A DNA stretch of 41,751 nucleotides, from positions 1 to 41,751 of the IMG/VR virus record IMGVR_UViG_3300031963_000335; one strand, given 5' to 3'. Below are positions 31,246 to 39,189 of this stretch, one piece after another; position 1 is the first letter of the stretch; each line of letters opens with the position of its first letter. A program made the translations under genes and the position numbers. The notes beneath the pieces were generated by a model. The model worked only from the letters and a program-made list of their open reading frames with translations. It was not told the origin of the DNA and did not search any database. This stretch comes from a virus.

Positions 31246-32630
31246 CGCTGCATGCCCTTGAGCAGAGTTAGGAAGCTACTCTGCGTGGAGTCCTTGGCGT
31301 TGAGCACGCGCAGCACGCGTTGGTCAACCGTGTCCTTGGCAATTATGCGGTGTACGATTACTGTGTCGGCCCTCTGTCCCTGCCTCCAGATGCGGTCAAT
31401 GGTTTGGCTATAGTCTTGTAAGTTCCACGTCAGGCCAAACATCACCACGTTGCGGCACTTGTTTTGCAATCCGTCAATGCCAAGGCTGATGCTGGTGAAT
31501 TGCCCCAGCCCCATCTGCACAAAGCCGCCCGCGAATAGGCTGATGTTGGTGGCGTCCTGGGTGGCGCTACCGCCAGTGAGCAGCACCGCATTGGGGAATG
31601 CTTTGCGCAGCTTTTCTAAGTCTGGCTTAAACTCGTACACCACCAGCAAGCTCTCCCCACTCAGCTCCTCAACAAGGTCTTTTAGAGCGTCAATCTTGGC
31701 GTCGTGTATGTCAGTCCACGTGCCGTCGCCCGCGTTAGTGAATAGGCATCCATTAGCAATCTGGCGGCATTTGCTGGTCGCCACCGCAGCGTTAGCGGCC
31801 ACCACCAGTTCTTTATCTAGCGTGGCGAGCATGTGCTCCTCCATCTGCGCGTATTGCTTGCGTGCGTTTTCAGGTAGGTCAATTAAGATGTCATTAAATA
31901 TTAGCTCAGGCATATCAAGATTGCCCTCACGGTCCAATACTAGGGTGAGGGGAGCAATCTTGCCCGCAATTTCATCCGCAGCCCAGGCGTGCGGGGCCAG
32001 GGTGTAGCCCATGCGGTCAGTGGGGTAGAAGTATTTGGTCTTGTAGTGCGTTATGAACCTACCCAGTGCAGCGCCCTCATCTAACACGTAAATTTGTCCA
32101 AATAGGTCTAACAGCCCGTTGGGGGTGAAGCTTCCTGTAAGAATGTATCGGCGCTTAAAGTGTTGAATGAACTTGCGCACTCTCTTAAACCGCTGAGTGC
32201 CAGTGTTCTTAAACTTGGTGGACTCGTCGACAATCAGTACGTCGAAGTGCTGCCGCAGCCAAGCAAGATGCTCGGGCGTGTCAAGCCACTCCAAACCCTC
32301 TGGGTTAATGCAGTAGATGTCTGCGTCTATGTTGTGGAAGTTCTTTACGCGATCCTTGCCATGCAGTATCTGCACGCGTAGGTCAGCAAACTCGGCCCAG
32401 TCATTTTTCTGCTTAGGCCACACGTTGTAGATCACACGCAGGGGAGCAATCACCAGCGTGCGTTTAATCAATCGTTTGTCGCGCAGTATCTTTACTATCG
32501 CGTAACTGATAGTGGTCTTGCCCATGCCAGGACGCAGCAGAAAGCCCGCGCACGCCTGAGCTATTCCAAGTTTAACCGCCTGTTGCTGATATGAGCGCGG
32601 TTGCCAGGAACGCAATTCCGTCGTCGACAT
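31239..32630 (-). CDS. SNF2-type superfamily 2 helicase
   Basis: I choose the ATG about 9 bases after AGGAG, giving 463 residues; a TTG two codons upstream is closer than usual. The motifs are those of SF2/SNF2 helicases: RSYQQQAV (Q-motif), LLRPGMGKTT (Walker A, 31-40), VLIVDESTKFKN (Walker B with DEST), YILTGSFTPNG (motif III) and SQTIDRIWRQGQ (motif VI). Such ATPases remodel or unwind DNA in phage replication or recombination. It forms a cassette with VRR-NUC, PD-(D/E)XK and DNA polymerase genes. It overlaps VRR-NUC by 59 bases. Confidence 0.85.
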   Translation of the reverse strand: MSTTELRSWQPRSYQQQAVKLGIAQACAGFLLRPGMGKTTISYAIVKILRDKRLIKRTLVIAPLRVIYNVWPKQKNDWAEFADLRVQILHGKDRVKNFHNIDADIYCINPEGLEWLDTPEHLAWLRQHFDVLIVDESTKFKNTGTQRFKRVRKFIQHFKRRYILTGSFTPNGLLDLFGQIYVLDEGAALGRFITHYKTKYFYPTDRMGYTLAPHAWAADEIAGKIAPLTLVLDREGNLDMPELIFNDILIDLPENARKQYAQMEEHMLATLDKELVVAANAAVATSKCRQIANGCLFTNAGDGTWTDIHDAKIDALKDLVEELSGESLLVVYEFKPDLEKLRKAFPNAVLLTGGSATQDATNISLFAGGFVQMGLGQFTSISLGIDGLQNKCRNVVMFGLTWNLQDYSQTIDRIWRQGQRADTVIVHRIIAKDTVDQRVLRVLNAKDSTQSSFLTLLKGMQRP

Positions 32631-32862
32631 TGTCAATCACTCCTACAGGGAAGCCCTGTTGCTCAAGTTCCGCAATCCGTACCAGTTGTAGGGGTCTAGG
32701 CTTGCCACCGGGGCGCTTAAATTCTATCAAGGCTGTGCGGCCGCGAAACAAAAATAGGTCGTCTGGATAGCCCGCAGTACCCTGCGGGGTCAGCTTTAGG
32801 CAGAGCACGCCCTTAGAGCGTGCCCAAGACCTTACCTTCCTTTCTATGTAACTTTCAAGCAC
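32572..32862 (-). CDS. VRR-NUC nuclease
   Basis: I choose a GTG overlapping the previous stop, giving 96 residues; the upstream frame lacks a better start. The product carries the VRR-NUC pattern: VLESYIERKVRSWARSKG, GTAGYPDDLFLF with PDD at 33-35, ALIEFKRPGG with E47 and K49, and Q59. This is a PD-(D/E)XK-type nuclease family (PF08774) often beside SNF2 helicases in phages. They cut branched DNA or Holliday junctions. Its C-terminal end overlaps the helicase start. Confidence 0.82.
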   Translation of the reverse strand: MLESYIERKVRSWARSKGVLCLKLTPQGTAGYPDDLFLFRGRTALIEFKRPGGKPRPLQLVRIAELEQQGFPVGVIDNVDDGIAFLATALISATGG

Positions 32863-33574
32863 CGAATTGACAAGGTCCGCCTTGGGCCTTGGCGTAGTCA
32901 CAAAACCGGCAGTAGAAGCCAGGGCGCGGGGCGCAGATTTGGTCACGCTGCATGGTACTGATGCGGTCAATCCACAGGGCCTTGAGCTTTTCAAAGCCGC
33001 TCTGGCTACTCACCACCAGCCGCTGCGGGGGTGCAGTGTCCTCCAGGTAGTAGGTGGTGACGCGCACCTCATCTGCTAGCCACGCCCGCATACCGAACAT
33101 TGCATAGAGCTTGCGCTGGTCTCCGTGGGTGTCCTTGGGCTTGCCGCTTTTCCACTCACCTACCTCCAGCACTCCGGTATCAGTGGCATGGGGCTTGGTG
33201 TAGCGCACGGCGTCCAGCACGGCCACACAGGCAGCGTACTTGCTCTGTGGAGCACACAGGTACCACTCAGCGTCAAAGGCCAGCTTCTTTTCGGTGTGTC
33301 GGTCTCCGTTGGGGTGGTTGCGGTATGCGTCCAGTATGGGGATGTACTTCTTATCAATGTCGGGGTGCAGTACGCTGGGCTCCCCACCTTTGATGTATTG
33401 CTCTACCGTGTCGTGCATCTGCAACCCACGGGCGGCGGCAGGCCCGGGCGGGCGGCGCGGCAACTTCATGCGGCTCTGGAAGTTCCACTTTGCGGGGCAC
33501 TGGTTGTACGATTCCCACTGGCTGAAGCTCCAGCGGAAAGGCGGCTTTACGTTAAGCTCTACGGTGTCAGTCAT
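32855..33574 (-). CDS. RecB/Cas4-like PD-(D/E)XK exonuclease with four Cys
   Basis: I place the start at an ATG just inside the polymerase stop, giving 239 residues. The protein has SYNQCPAKWNF (22-32) with an early Cys, His54, Asp121 and the core EVGEWKSGKP (E140, K142) with Gln153. A C-terminal CRFC and a final Cys could complete a four-Cys iron-sulfur cluster, as in Cas4/AddB nucleases. It probably digests DNA ends or processes recombination intermediates. It lies between the polymerase and VRR-NUC, overlapping both. Confidence 0.8.
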   Translation of the reverse strand: MTDTVELNVKPPFRWSFSQWESYNQCPAKWNFQSRMKLPRRPPGPAAARGLQMHDTVEQYIKGGEPSVLHPDIDKKYIPILDAYRNHPNGDRHTEKKLAFDAEWYLCAPQSKYAACVAVLDAVRYTKPHATDTGVLEVGEWKSGKPKDTHGDQRKLYAMFGMRAWLADEVRVTTYYLEDTAPPQRLVVSSQSGFEKLKALWIDRISTMQRDQICAPRPGFYCRFCDYAKAQGGPCQFGA

Positions 33575-35378
33575 TATCTTTGTACCCCACAATTTCGCCC
33601 CAGTTGGGGCCGGTATACCCTTCAGACATGAAGGGAACGTCAAACCTATCCGCATTCATGGCGAGCCGCAGGCGGCGCATAGCCCCGGCAGCATCATCCA
33701 TTGGGGCGGATATGTTTATTTCATCATGCACGGCGGCTAGCAGCACGTCACCTGGGGCGCGGGTACGGTCCCAGTCTATCATCGCTTGCTTAGTCTGGTC
33801 CGCCGCACTGCCTTGGATAAGGTAGTTGAGCAACTTGTAACTGAGATCCCGTGCCGGGTCAGGCTCACGGTAATACACTCGCCCACCCCAAGTTCGAATA
33901 AACTGGCCTCGCTTCCCTCGGTTGCGAGTATCGTAACTGAGTTGTTGGACTTCCGGCAGAGCTGCATAGTAAGCGTCTCGCACGCGCTTGCCTTCTTCTT
34001 GATCAACTCCCAGGGCAGCACTAAGGTTTGGCACTCCGCGTCCATACATGATTCCAAAGCCAGTAATCTTGACGTACTTGCGGGGCATGTCAATGTTAAG
34101 GAGCTCCTTAATCATCCTCTGCACAGCGACGTGAGGGTCTGTGGTGGGGTCAAGACGGAAGGCATCGTAGAGCCGCCCCTCGGCAAAGTGGGCCATAATA
34201 CGCATCTCCTGCGCACTAAAGTCTCGCTTGAGCCACACATGCCCCTCCTCGGGTAGCAGGTACCTCCGCATAATCATGGGTGGGGGTAGGCCCTCAGGTA
34301 TCACCAAACCTTCAAATTCATTCGGTGGGTTCTGCAGGTTGGGGTTGCGGCAACTCATCCGCCCCGTGCGGGTGCCGGACATGTCTCCGTCCGTGCCTTT
34401 GTCACCCCGTACCTGATTCCACTGTGGGTGTAGGCGTCCGCCCTCCCGGCTGGCTTGGTACAGCCAGGGTTCGGCAAACGTGCCAAGACACGTTTGCAGC
34501 ACGCCCCTGTAGGCAAGGTAGGCCAGCAGCGCGGGGTCTTTAACGCGTCCAACAAGGTTCTTACGGCTTGTGGAGCGCTTGCCCGTGGGGGTTAGCACCC
34601 ACTGGGTAACTTGGCCCGCACGGTCCAACGCGGCGGCAAGCTCAGCGTCAGAGTCGATATTAAAGTCGCCCAGCGTTTTGTATACATAATGCTCGGCTTT
34701 GAGCTTGGCGGCGGTGTACACCTTGATGTCTGCCTCTAGCCGCTCCATGTCAAGGCGCACGCCACGCTCACTACTGGCGCTTAGCACGGGGGCCAAGTGC
34801 TGCTCGCGGCGGTAGGGCTCCAGCATACCGGCCTGCAGAATGCGGGGGTACAGCGCGTCAAACAGGGCGCGGGTACGGTCAGTGTCTCCTACAGCGTACT
34901 TGCCAACCAGTCCACCCGGCGCTTTGCAGATGTAGGCCCCCCAGTCAGACTTCTTGGCTCCGGGCACGTTAGCCAGCACCCAAGCCATAACGTCATCCCG
35001 CTCGTCGGGGGGCAGGCCCAGTATGCGCTCAGCACTCGGCTTGAGGCTGAATGTTAAGGCGTACGGATCAGCAAGGAATAGTAGGTACTGCGTGTCGTGT
35101 ACCTTGAGAGGGTCTTTCTGCGTATAGCCGAAGTACTCGCGCAAAATGGCGGCTTCAAATGGCGCGTTGTGGGCGAGGTAGCCCTCTTTGTCCTCGTGCA
35201 GGGCGGTGAGCAGCGTGGCCTTGGCCTGCTCAAACGAGCAGTTATTCTCCGTAGGATGCCCCCACGCGTGGTAGGTGGACTCTTCTCCTTCCCGTTTAAT
35301 TGATACGCCCACCGGGCGCGGCGGTGCATAGATGGGGTTACCCACTATCCCTTCAGTTTCAAAGTCAATGGTAAGCAC
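33567..35378 (-). CDS. Family A DNA polymerase with 3'-5' exonuclease
   Basis: I choose a GTG 5 bases after AAGGAA, giving 603 residues. A TTG 36 bases earlier lies in the loop of a terminator. The exonuclease is at the N-terminus: TIDFETEG (D5, E7), AHNAPFE (69-75) and YAVGDTDRT (Tyr161, Asp165). The polymerase half has TGRMSCRNPNLQN (338-350), motif A KRDFSAQEMR with D386, motif B RKYVKITGFGIMYG (433-446) and motif C VHDEINIS. It replicates phage DNA. Primase and main helicase are not visible here. The gene follows a strong terminator on this strand. Confidence 0.93.
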   Translation of the reverse strand: MLTIDFETEGIVGNPIYAPPRPVGVSIKREGEESTYHAWGHPTENNCSFEQAKATLLTALHEDKEGYLAHNAPFEAAILREYFGYTQKDPLKVHDTQYLLFLADPYALTFSLKPSAERILGLPPDERDDVMAWVLANVPGAKKSDWGAYICKAPGGLVGKYAVGDTDRTRALFDALYPRILQAGMLEPYRREQHLAPVLSASSERGVRLDMERLEADIKVYTAAKLKAEHYVYKTLGDFNIDSDAELAAALDRAGQVTQWVLTPTGKRSTSRKNLVGRVKDPALLAYLAYRGVLQTCLGTFAEPWLYQASREGGRLHPQWNQVRGDKGTDGDMSGTRTGRMSCRNPNLQNPPNEFEGLVIPEGLPPPMIMRRYLLPEEGHVWLKRDFSAQEMRIMAHFAEGRLYDAFRLDPTTDPHVAVQRMIKELLNIDMPRKYVKITGFGIMYGRGVPNLSAALGVDQEEGKRVRDAYYAALPEVQQLSYDTRNRGKRGQFIRTWGGRVYYREPDPARDLSYKLLNYLIQGSAADQTKQAMIDWDRTRAPGDVLLAAVHDEINISAPMDDAAGAMRRLRLAMNADRFDVPFMSEGYTGPNWGEIVGYKDND

Positions 35379-35390
35379 TCGAGTTCCTTG

Positions 35391-35441
35391 TAAAAAGCCC
35401 CCACTCACCGGCAACTGCTTATCGAGATGGTGAGTGGGGGC
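35391..35441 (-). terminator. Rho-independent terminator upstream of DNA polymerase
   Basis: A perfect 13-base stem, GCCCCCACTCACC with GGTGAGTGGGGGC, encloses a 19-base loop. On the minus strand it is followed at once by TTTTTA. It lies 13 bases before the polymerase start and after the SSB-like gene. It would stop much of the early transcription before the polymerase unless read through or antiterminated. Confidence 0.8.
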
Positions 35442-35534
35442 AGGGGCATGTCTATGTGCTGCGTGGCGTCCGCACTGAGCGGATTGTGGGCCAGGGAGGA
35501 GACAACCCCGCCACGCTAGACCATCCCCAAAACC

Positions 35535-36314
35535 TTAGAACTTCTTGCCCTTGGCGGGCGCGGCCACCTTGGCAGGCGGTGCGTCGTCCTCGTCAGCAGT
35601 CTCGGCGTAGGGCTCCAGCGCCACAAGCTGCGCTCCATCCATACGGGACTTGATGGCCTGCAAGTGCTCCATGCTAGGCACCACACGCATAGCCCGGAAG
35701 TTGACCTTGAATTGCGTTTTGGCATCGGGCACCACGCTAATTTCGCACACGGCGGCATACGTGGGCATCTGCGTGCTGGCGGTCAGCGTATTCACGTAGC
35801 TGCTGTAGTTCTTCACACTGGTGACGGGCAAGTCCAGCACAGCCATCTCTGCGGCGCGGAGTGCGTCTGGCCCCTGTTCCATGGCGTGCCCTGGCAGCAG
35901 CACAAGGCGGCGGGTCTGCTTGCAGGCCTTGCCTCGGCCGCCGTTGGGGTCGCTGCCCCACTCGTCGTGGGGGCATCCGGCACAGGTGGAGTTGGCCGGT
36001 TTGCTGACGTTGCTGTGCGGCACCATGCCCTCGTCATCCATGCTGAGGGCAAAGCAGTTCGGATTGACGATGTTGTTAGGGTCGTACCGTCCGGCGTACC
36101 ACACGTTACGGAAGCTGGCGCAGAGCACAATGGCTTCCATCTTGTTACCGGCTACGGGTTGGCCCGCGTAGGTCATAACGCCGCTCTTAAGGCCAATGCG
36201 GCCCAGGGCGGGGCGCTCCTTAGCGGCGGCGGCTTTGGCCTCAGCCGCCAGGGCGGCAAGCACGTCGTTGGGCAGGGCAAGCGCAGAGGCTTGGGTAGTG
36301 ACAATCTCGCTCAT
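35535..36314 (-). CDS. Phage zinc-Cys protein, possible ssDNA-binding protein
   Basis: The 259-residue protein has an Ala-rich helical start (1-35), then a beta-rich middle (GVMTYAGQPVAGNKMEAIVL, CASFRNVWYAGRYDPNN). A Cys/His cluster follows, STCAGCPHDEWGSDPNGGRG then KACKQTRRLVLL, which could bind zinc. The tail is acidic then basic (ETADEDDAPPAKVAAPAKGK). An OB-like beta middle with an acidic tail just upstream of the polymerase is what phage single-stranded DNA-binding proteins show. I cannot confirm it. A terminator follows the gene. Confidence 0.5.
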   Translation of the reverse strand: MSEIVTTQASALALPNDVLAALAAEAKAAAAKERPALGRIGLKSGVMTYAGQPVAGNKMEAIVLCASFRNVWYAGRYDPNNIVNPNCFALSMDDEGMVPHSNVSKPANSTCAGCPHDEWGSDPNGGRGKACKQTRRLVLLPGHAMEQGPDALRAAEMAVLDLPVTSVKNYSSYVNTLTASTQMPTYAAVCEISVVPDAKTQFKVNFRAMRVVPSMEHLQAIKSRMDGAQLVALEPYAETADEDDAPPAKVAAPAKGKKF

Positions 36315-36317
36315 GGT

Positions 36318-36704
36318 TCAAACTCCTGATTTTGACAACTTGTACACCGGGAACTTCTCAACCCCCGGTACGTCTACGCCGGCGTCCCAGCGTTCTTTGC
36401 AGGCGGTGTTACCCACCCGCTTGTGGAGCAGGCTAAAGTCACCCGACTCCAGAATGTGCTTGTAAAGCACGTCCCAGTCCTTTACGGCGGGCACGTACTC
36501 TGGCACGGTGGGGATAGCAAGACGCACCAGCTTGCCTCCAATGGCTGTGAGTTGCTGCTCACGCATCTCCTTTATCAAAGTAGCCTCGGCGCGAGACTCT
36601 TCATCTTTCAAATCCTTGGCTACCTTGTCGGCATCAAGGCGCTTGGCCCGCGTGGTCCAGTAGTGGTCGGCCAGTTGGGCAAGTTCAGTGGCAGTTAAGG
36701 ACAC
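36318..36704 (-). CDS. Hypothetical replication-module protein
   Basis: The GTG start follows GGAGA and lies inside the end of the upstream gene. The 128-residue product has a helical N-terminal half (LAQLADHYWTTRAKRLDADK, then AKDLKDEESRAEATLIKEMR) and a mixed second half with KLVRLAIPTVPEYVP and FSLLHKRVGN. Similar proteins occur near phage SSB and recombination genes, possibly of the Gam type, but I recall no firm function. Confidence 0.65.
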   Translation of the reverse strand: MSLTATELAQLADHYWTTRAKRLDADKVAKDLKDEESRAEATLIKEMREQQLTAIGGKLVRLAIPTVPEYVPAVKDWDVLYKHILESGDFSLLHKRVGNTACKERWDAGVDVPGVEKFPVYKLSKSGV

Positions 36705-36924
36705 TGTGTATTTCTCCGGCTATGATAGAGAGCACACTCTCTCCATCGGTTGGCGTGTGCATGAATACAAGGCGCTGCAACCAGTCTATTAAGTCTGGCC
36801 CGCAGGGCTGGTAGCTGGCATCTAACACCCGGGCGGCGCTGAGTGTGGGGATGCTATCCGCTGCATCCACCGTATACTCAACACTCAGGGTAACGCCAGC
36901 GTACTCGTACAGGTGGGTGGGCAT
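36685..36924 (-). CDS. Small hypothetical protein
   Basis: The ATG overlaps the DUF932 stop (TGATG), giving 79 residues; a TTG one codon earlier is possible. The product begins MPTHLYEYAGVTLSVEYTVD and is a mixed alpha/beta small protein with no recognised motif. Coupling to DUF932 suggests a role in the same module. Confidence 0.6.
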   Translation of the reverse strand: MPTHLYEYAGVTLSVEYTVDAADSIPTLSAARVLDASYQPCGPDLIDWLQRLVFMHTPTDGESVLSIIAGEIHSVLNCH

Positions 36925-37763
36925 CAAGCAAGCTCGTCAGCCAGGGTGGTAGCGGCGTCCCACAACCCAGCGTTGATGCCAGCTACGGCGCTTACACGCT
37001 CAACGCCACGCACGGTGGTGCGTCGGTTGTATCCACGGCTGCGCTGTTCCCAGCCGCCGTACACCACGTTCTCCTGCACGCGGTTGTAGATGTTCCACAG
37101 GGTAGGCTCCTCGTCTTCGGGGCGGCGGCAGGTAAGTACGTCCTGCACGGTAAACTTCGGTAGCGTGGTGCCATACCGCAGCTTGATGCCCACATTAGCC
37201 AGCCGGTACTGCTGCTCGGGCAATAGGTGGATGCTCTTAAAGCGGTCCATGTTGTCGAGCATTACGGGGAAGCTCTCCGTCACTACGCGGGTGCAGCCGT
37301 CAATAACCTCGCTGGTGGTTTGGCTGGTTACCGTGTGGCGGATCTTAAACCCGGCAATCTGGTTGCCAACAATCAACCCGTTGCTGCACACAAAGCGGAA
37401 GAATCCTGCCCGCAAGTGATAGGCGGCGGTGCCGTCGTGTGCGTTGATGAGGATTACCTCCGGCACTCCGTCCCGCAGCACCTGCGTACTGTCAAAGTGC
37501 TCGAGCTTCCGCAGGCGGAGCATGTGCTTGGTGTAGGGGTCACGGTCGGCGGCGCGGGCGCGTTGTTGGCTGGCCTCGTACACGCCCCAGCCACTGTCCA
37601 ACAGGGCGTTGAGGGGCTCGATTGTGGGCACGTACAGGTACTTAGGCCCCCGGCTTGCGTGCGCTTGAGGGGCAAACACCGCAGGGCACACTTGCTGGAT
37701 GCCTGCCAACGTCAGCGGCTGGCCGGTGCGCAGCACGCGCGGAGAGGTGAGAATGGGACGCAT
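36924..37763 (-). CDS. DUF932 phage/plasmid-like protein
   Basis: The ATG follows AAGAAGGAAAG and lies about 49 bases after a predicted transcription start. The 279-residue product has the DUF932 pattern: VPTIEPLNALLDSGW, DGVPEVILINAHDGTAAYHLRAG, FFRFVCSNGLIVGNQI and FKIRHT. The family is common in phages and plasmids with no settled function. Placement at the head of the replication module, just after site B, suggests it is expressed early. It was named from its phage/plasmid distribution (TIGR03299-like). Confidence 0.85.
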   Translation of the reverse strand: MRPILTSPRVLRTGQPLTLAGIQQVCPAVFAPQAHASRGPKYLYVPTIEPLNALLDSGWGVYEASQQRARAADRDPYTKHMLRLRKLEHFDSTQVLRDGVPEVILINAHDGTAAYHLRAGFFRFVCSNGLIVGNQIAGFKIRHTVTSQTTSEVIDGCTRVVTESFPVMLDNMDRFKSIHLLPEQQYRLANVGIKLRYGTTLPKFTVQDVLTCRRPEDEEPTLWNIYNRVQENVVYGGWEQRSRGYNRRTTVRGVERVSAVAGINAGLWDAATTLADELA

Positions 37764-37818
37764 GATGTAACTTTCCTTCTTGGTTAACTAGGACTACTGC
37801 CACTGCGGCAGCATAGCT

Positions 37819-37861
37819 ATTTTGCGCTTTTGACTTACCCGTGCCATAGGGGTTTACCCTA
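37819..37861 (-). promoter_or_regulatory. Minus-strand promoter with TAGGG palindrome, site B
   Basis: The palindrome TAGGG-N5-CCCTA (37847-37861) differs from site A by one base in 15. Read leftward it is followed directly by TGGCAC (-35-like, 37846-37841), a 16-base spacer and CAAAAT (-10-like, 37824-37819). Its outer CTA is the stop codon of the winged-helix gene. It precedes DUF932 and the replication genes. Confidence 0.6.
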
Positions 37862-38110
37862 GGGTGCGCTGCGGGACTTTTCAACTTGCTTGAGTAACAG
37901 CGGGCCAGCGGTGTAGACCCAGTGGTACTTGTATCGCGCGCCGGGGTCGGTGCGCTTGGTGCGCTTGACCCAGCCTGATTGCTCGGCGTACTTCAGCGAG
38001 TGGCCGATGTTGTTGGGTTTCATGCCCCATTTGATGCCGATGTCGTGAGCAGTCAATTCTTCGTCAGGGTTGCGGGCGAAGAAGACGGCGACGTGGGTGA
38101 CGATGCTCAC
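37859..38110 (-). CDS. Winged-helix DNA-binding protein
   Basis: The GTG overlaps the previous stop. The 83-residue protein reads as a winged helix: helix 1 VTHVAVFFARNPDEEL, helix 2 TAHDIGIKWGM, recognition helix KPNNIGHSLKYAEQSG and a basic wing WVKRTKRTDPGARYKYHW. It is a candidate phage regulator. Its stop codon lies within site B, and the TAGGG palindromes could be its operators, though nothing shown here proves binding. The type is common in phages of Burkholderiales, from memory. Confidence 0.75.
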   Translation of the reverse strand: MSIVTHVAVFFARNPDEELTAHDIGIKWGMKPNNIGHSLKYAEQSGWVKRTKRTDPGARYKYHWVYTAGPLLLKQVEKSRSAP

Positions 38111-38541
38111 TCTTTGACCCCATGCACCGGCTCACAGTAGCAGTAGCCCGGAGCGCACGAAGGGTTGCAAGGATTCTGTGGCTCTGCCAGCGCGGCCTTG
38201 AGGGCTTCGTAAACGTCTCTGTGCAGCACTTCGCCAGTGTTCTCGTAGTGCTTCATTCCAAAATTCTCCAACGCCTCCAGCGTCTGCTGGCCGGTGGTTT
38301 CAAGTTGCTTGATCCTGCTGGCCTGTCGTGCCGCAACACGCCCCCAAAACCCCGGCTCCTGCGGCTCTACCAGCGCGGCCTTGAGGGTGGTGATTGGCTT
38401 CTCGGCTGAATCAGCAGCATCGTTCGCATAGCCCCATCCGGTGACGTGTTCACCCCCAATGTTGTAGATGGCGTTTTGCAGTAGCTCCAACGCCTCCAGC
38501 GCCTGCTCCACCACGGCGCGGTCAATTGTGATCTTGGTCAT
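38107..38541 (-). CDS. Small Burkholderiales-phage-type protein
   Basis: I place the start at an ATG with GAAGGAAGG upstream, giving 144 residues. The product begins MTKITIDRAVVEQALEALEL and has the repeated VxQALEALE...LKAALxEPQ pattern, seen twice (N-terminal and about 95-125). It ends in a Cys-rich NPCNPSCAPGYCYCEP. These repeats are typical of small proteins in beta-proteobacterial phages; they have no known function. It overlaps both neighbours by 4 bases. Confidence 0.75.
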   Translation of the reverse strand: MTKITIDRAVVEQALEALELLQNAIYNIGGEHVTGWGYANDAADSAEKPITTLKAALVEPQEPGFWGRVAARQASRIKQLETTGQQTLEALENFGMKHYENTGEVLHRDVYEALKAALAEPQNPCNPSCAPGYCYCEPVHGVKE

Positions 38542-38711
38542 GTCATGTTCCTTCCTTCTTCGTATTGCTCTCGTTGATCCATCGAGTGATGAATCCAAAC
38601 GTCATCGACTTGATCGTCTTCGGTCGGCTTGCACCAGCAGTTCTTGCTGGCAACGTGTTCACGCAGGTCGTTGAGCGGGACAACGTGGAGGGCTTCCTGT
38701 AGGGTGATCAT
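38538..38711 (-). CDS. Small 57-residue phage protein
   Basis: This short gene runs from an ATG that overlaps the previous stop to a TGA overlapping the next ATG. It reads MITLQEALHVVPLNDLREHV and later NCWCKPTEDDQVDDVWIHHS, then MDQREQYEEG. The pattern CWCxPTEDD...WIHHSMDQRE recurs in small proteins of beta-proteobacterial phages, as I remember. Overlap with both neighbours supports it. Function is unknown. Confidence 0.75.
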   Translation of the reverse strand: MITLQEALHVVPLNDLREHVASKNCWCKPTEDDQVDDVWIHHSMDQREQYEEGRNMT

Positions 38712-39031
38712 TTCATGCTCCTTCCAATCTCAGCCGCAGCCCTGACGATGGCGCGGCGGGTGGCGGCGAGGGGGTCGCCGGACAAACGCTCGACGCCATC
38801 AAGATGCGATGGCACGAATACCCGCAGCCCGTCAGACCATTCCTCAATGACCGGCATAAGCCGCAACTTCACCGCCAGCCGCAGCGCATCGCCGTCGTCG
38901 GTGAGTGGGTTCCATTCCCGCGTTGAACCGGGCGTGTCGCTGTGCGTAACAACAGCGTCGGCGTCAATCCAGTAGTAAATCCCAGCCGCCTTCGCAGCGG
39001 CCTCAAGCAGTTCACGGTCTGTCTCGTTCAT
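38708..39031 (-). CDS. Small phage protein of the 'DALRLAVKL' type
   Basis: I place the start at an ATG with GGAGGAAG upstream, giving 107 residues; a much longer frame upstream has no good start and low coding character. The product begins MNETDRELLEAAAKAAGIYY and has WNPLTDDGDALRLAVKLRLM, then DPLAATRRAIVRAAAEIGRS. That is a common small-protein pattern in phages and prophages of Burkholderiales. Function is unknown. It overlaps its two neighbours. Confidence 0.75.
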   Translation of the reverse strand: MNETDRELLEAAAKAAGIYYWIDADAVVTHSDTPGSTREWNPLTDDGDALRLAVKLRLMPVIEEWSDGLRVFVPSHLDGVERLSGDPLAATRRAIVRAAAEIGRSMK

Positions 39032-39189
39032 ACTTCTTCCTCCAGCGGTACGTCCCGCCATTCGCCCGGAATAGCAGGGCCAGGATAAGGCGGCTCCCAC
39101 CACTGCTGAAGAACGCGGATGGTCTTGGAATAGCCGTCTCCGCAAGGCACTTCGCGCTCCACAAAGCGCAGCTTGTTTGTCGGGGTCAT
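39028..39189 (-). CDS. Small 53-residue phage protein
   Basis: The ATG overlaps the previous stop (ATGA) and the TGA overlaps the next ATG. The product reads MTPTNKLRFVEREVPCGDGY, then TIRVLQQWWEPP and EWRDVPLEEEV. The pattern LRFVER...RxLQQWW...WRDVP is one I know from phages of Gram-negative bacteria. The short length and tight overlaps are typical of accessory early genes. Function is unknown. Confidence 0.7.
   Translation of the reverse strand: MTPTNKLRFVEREVPCGDGYSKTIRVLQQWWEPPYPGPAIPGEWRDVPLEEEV

Noticed and set aside
35379-35414. Longer DNA polymerase using a TTG at 35414
   Set aside because: That codon is in the loop of a strong terminator. The GTG at 35378 has AAGGAA at proper spacing and begins right before the exonuclease motif.
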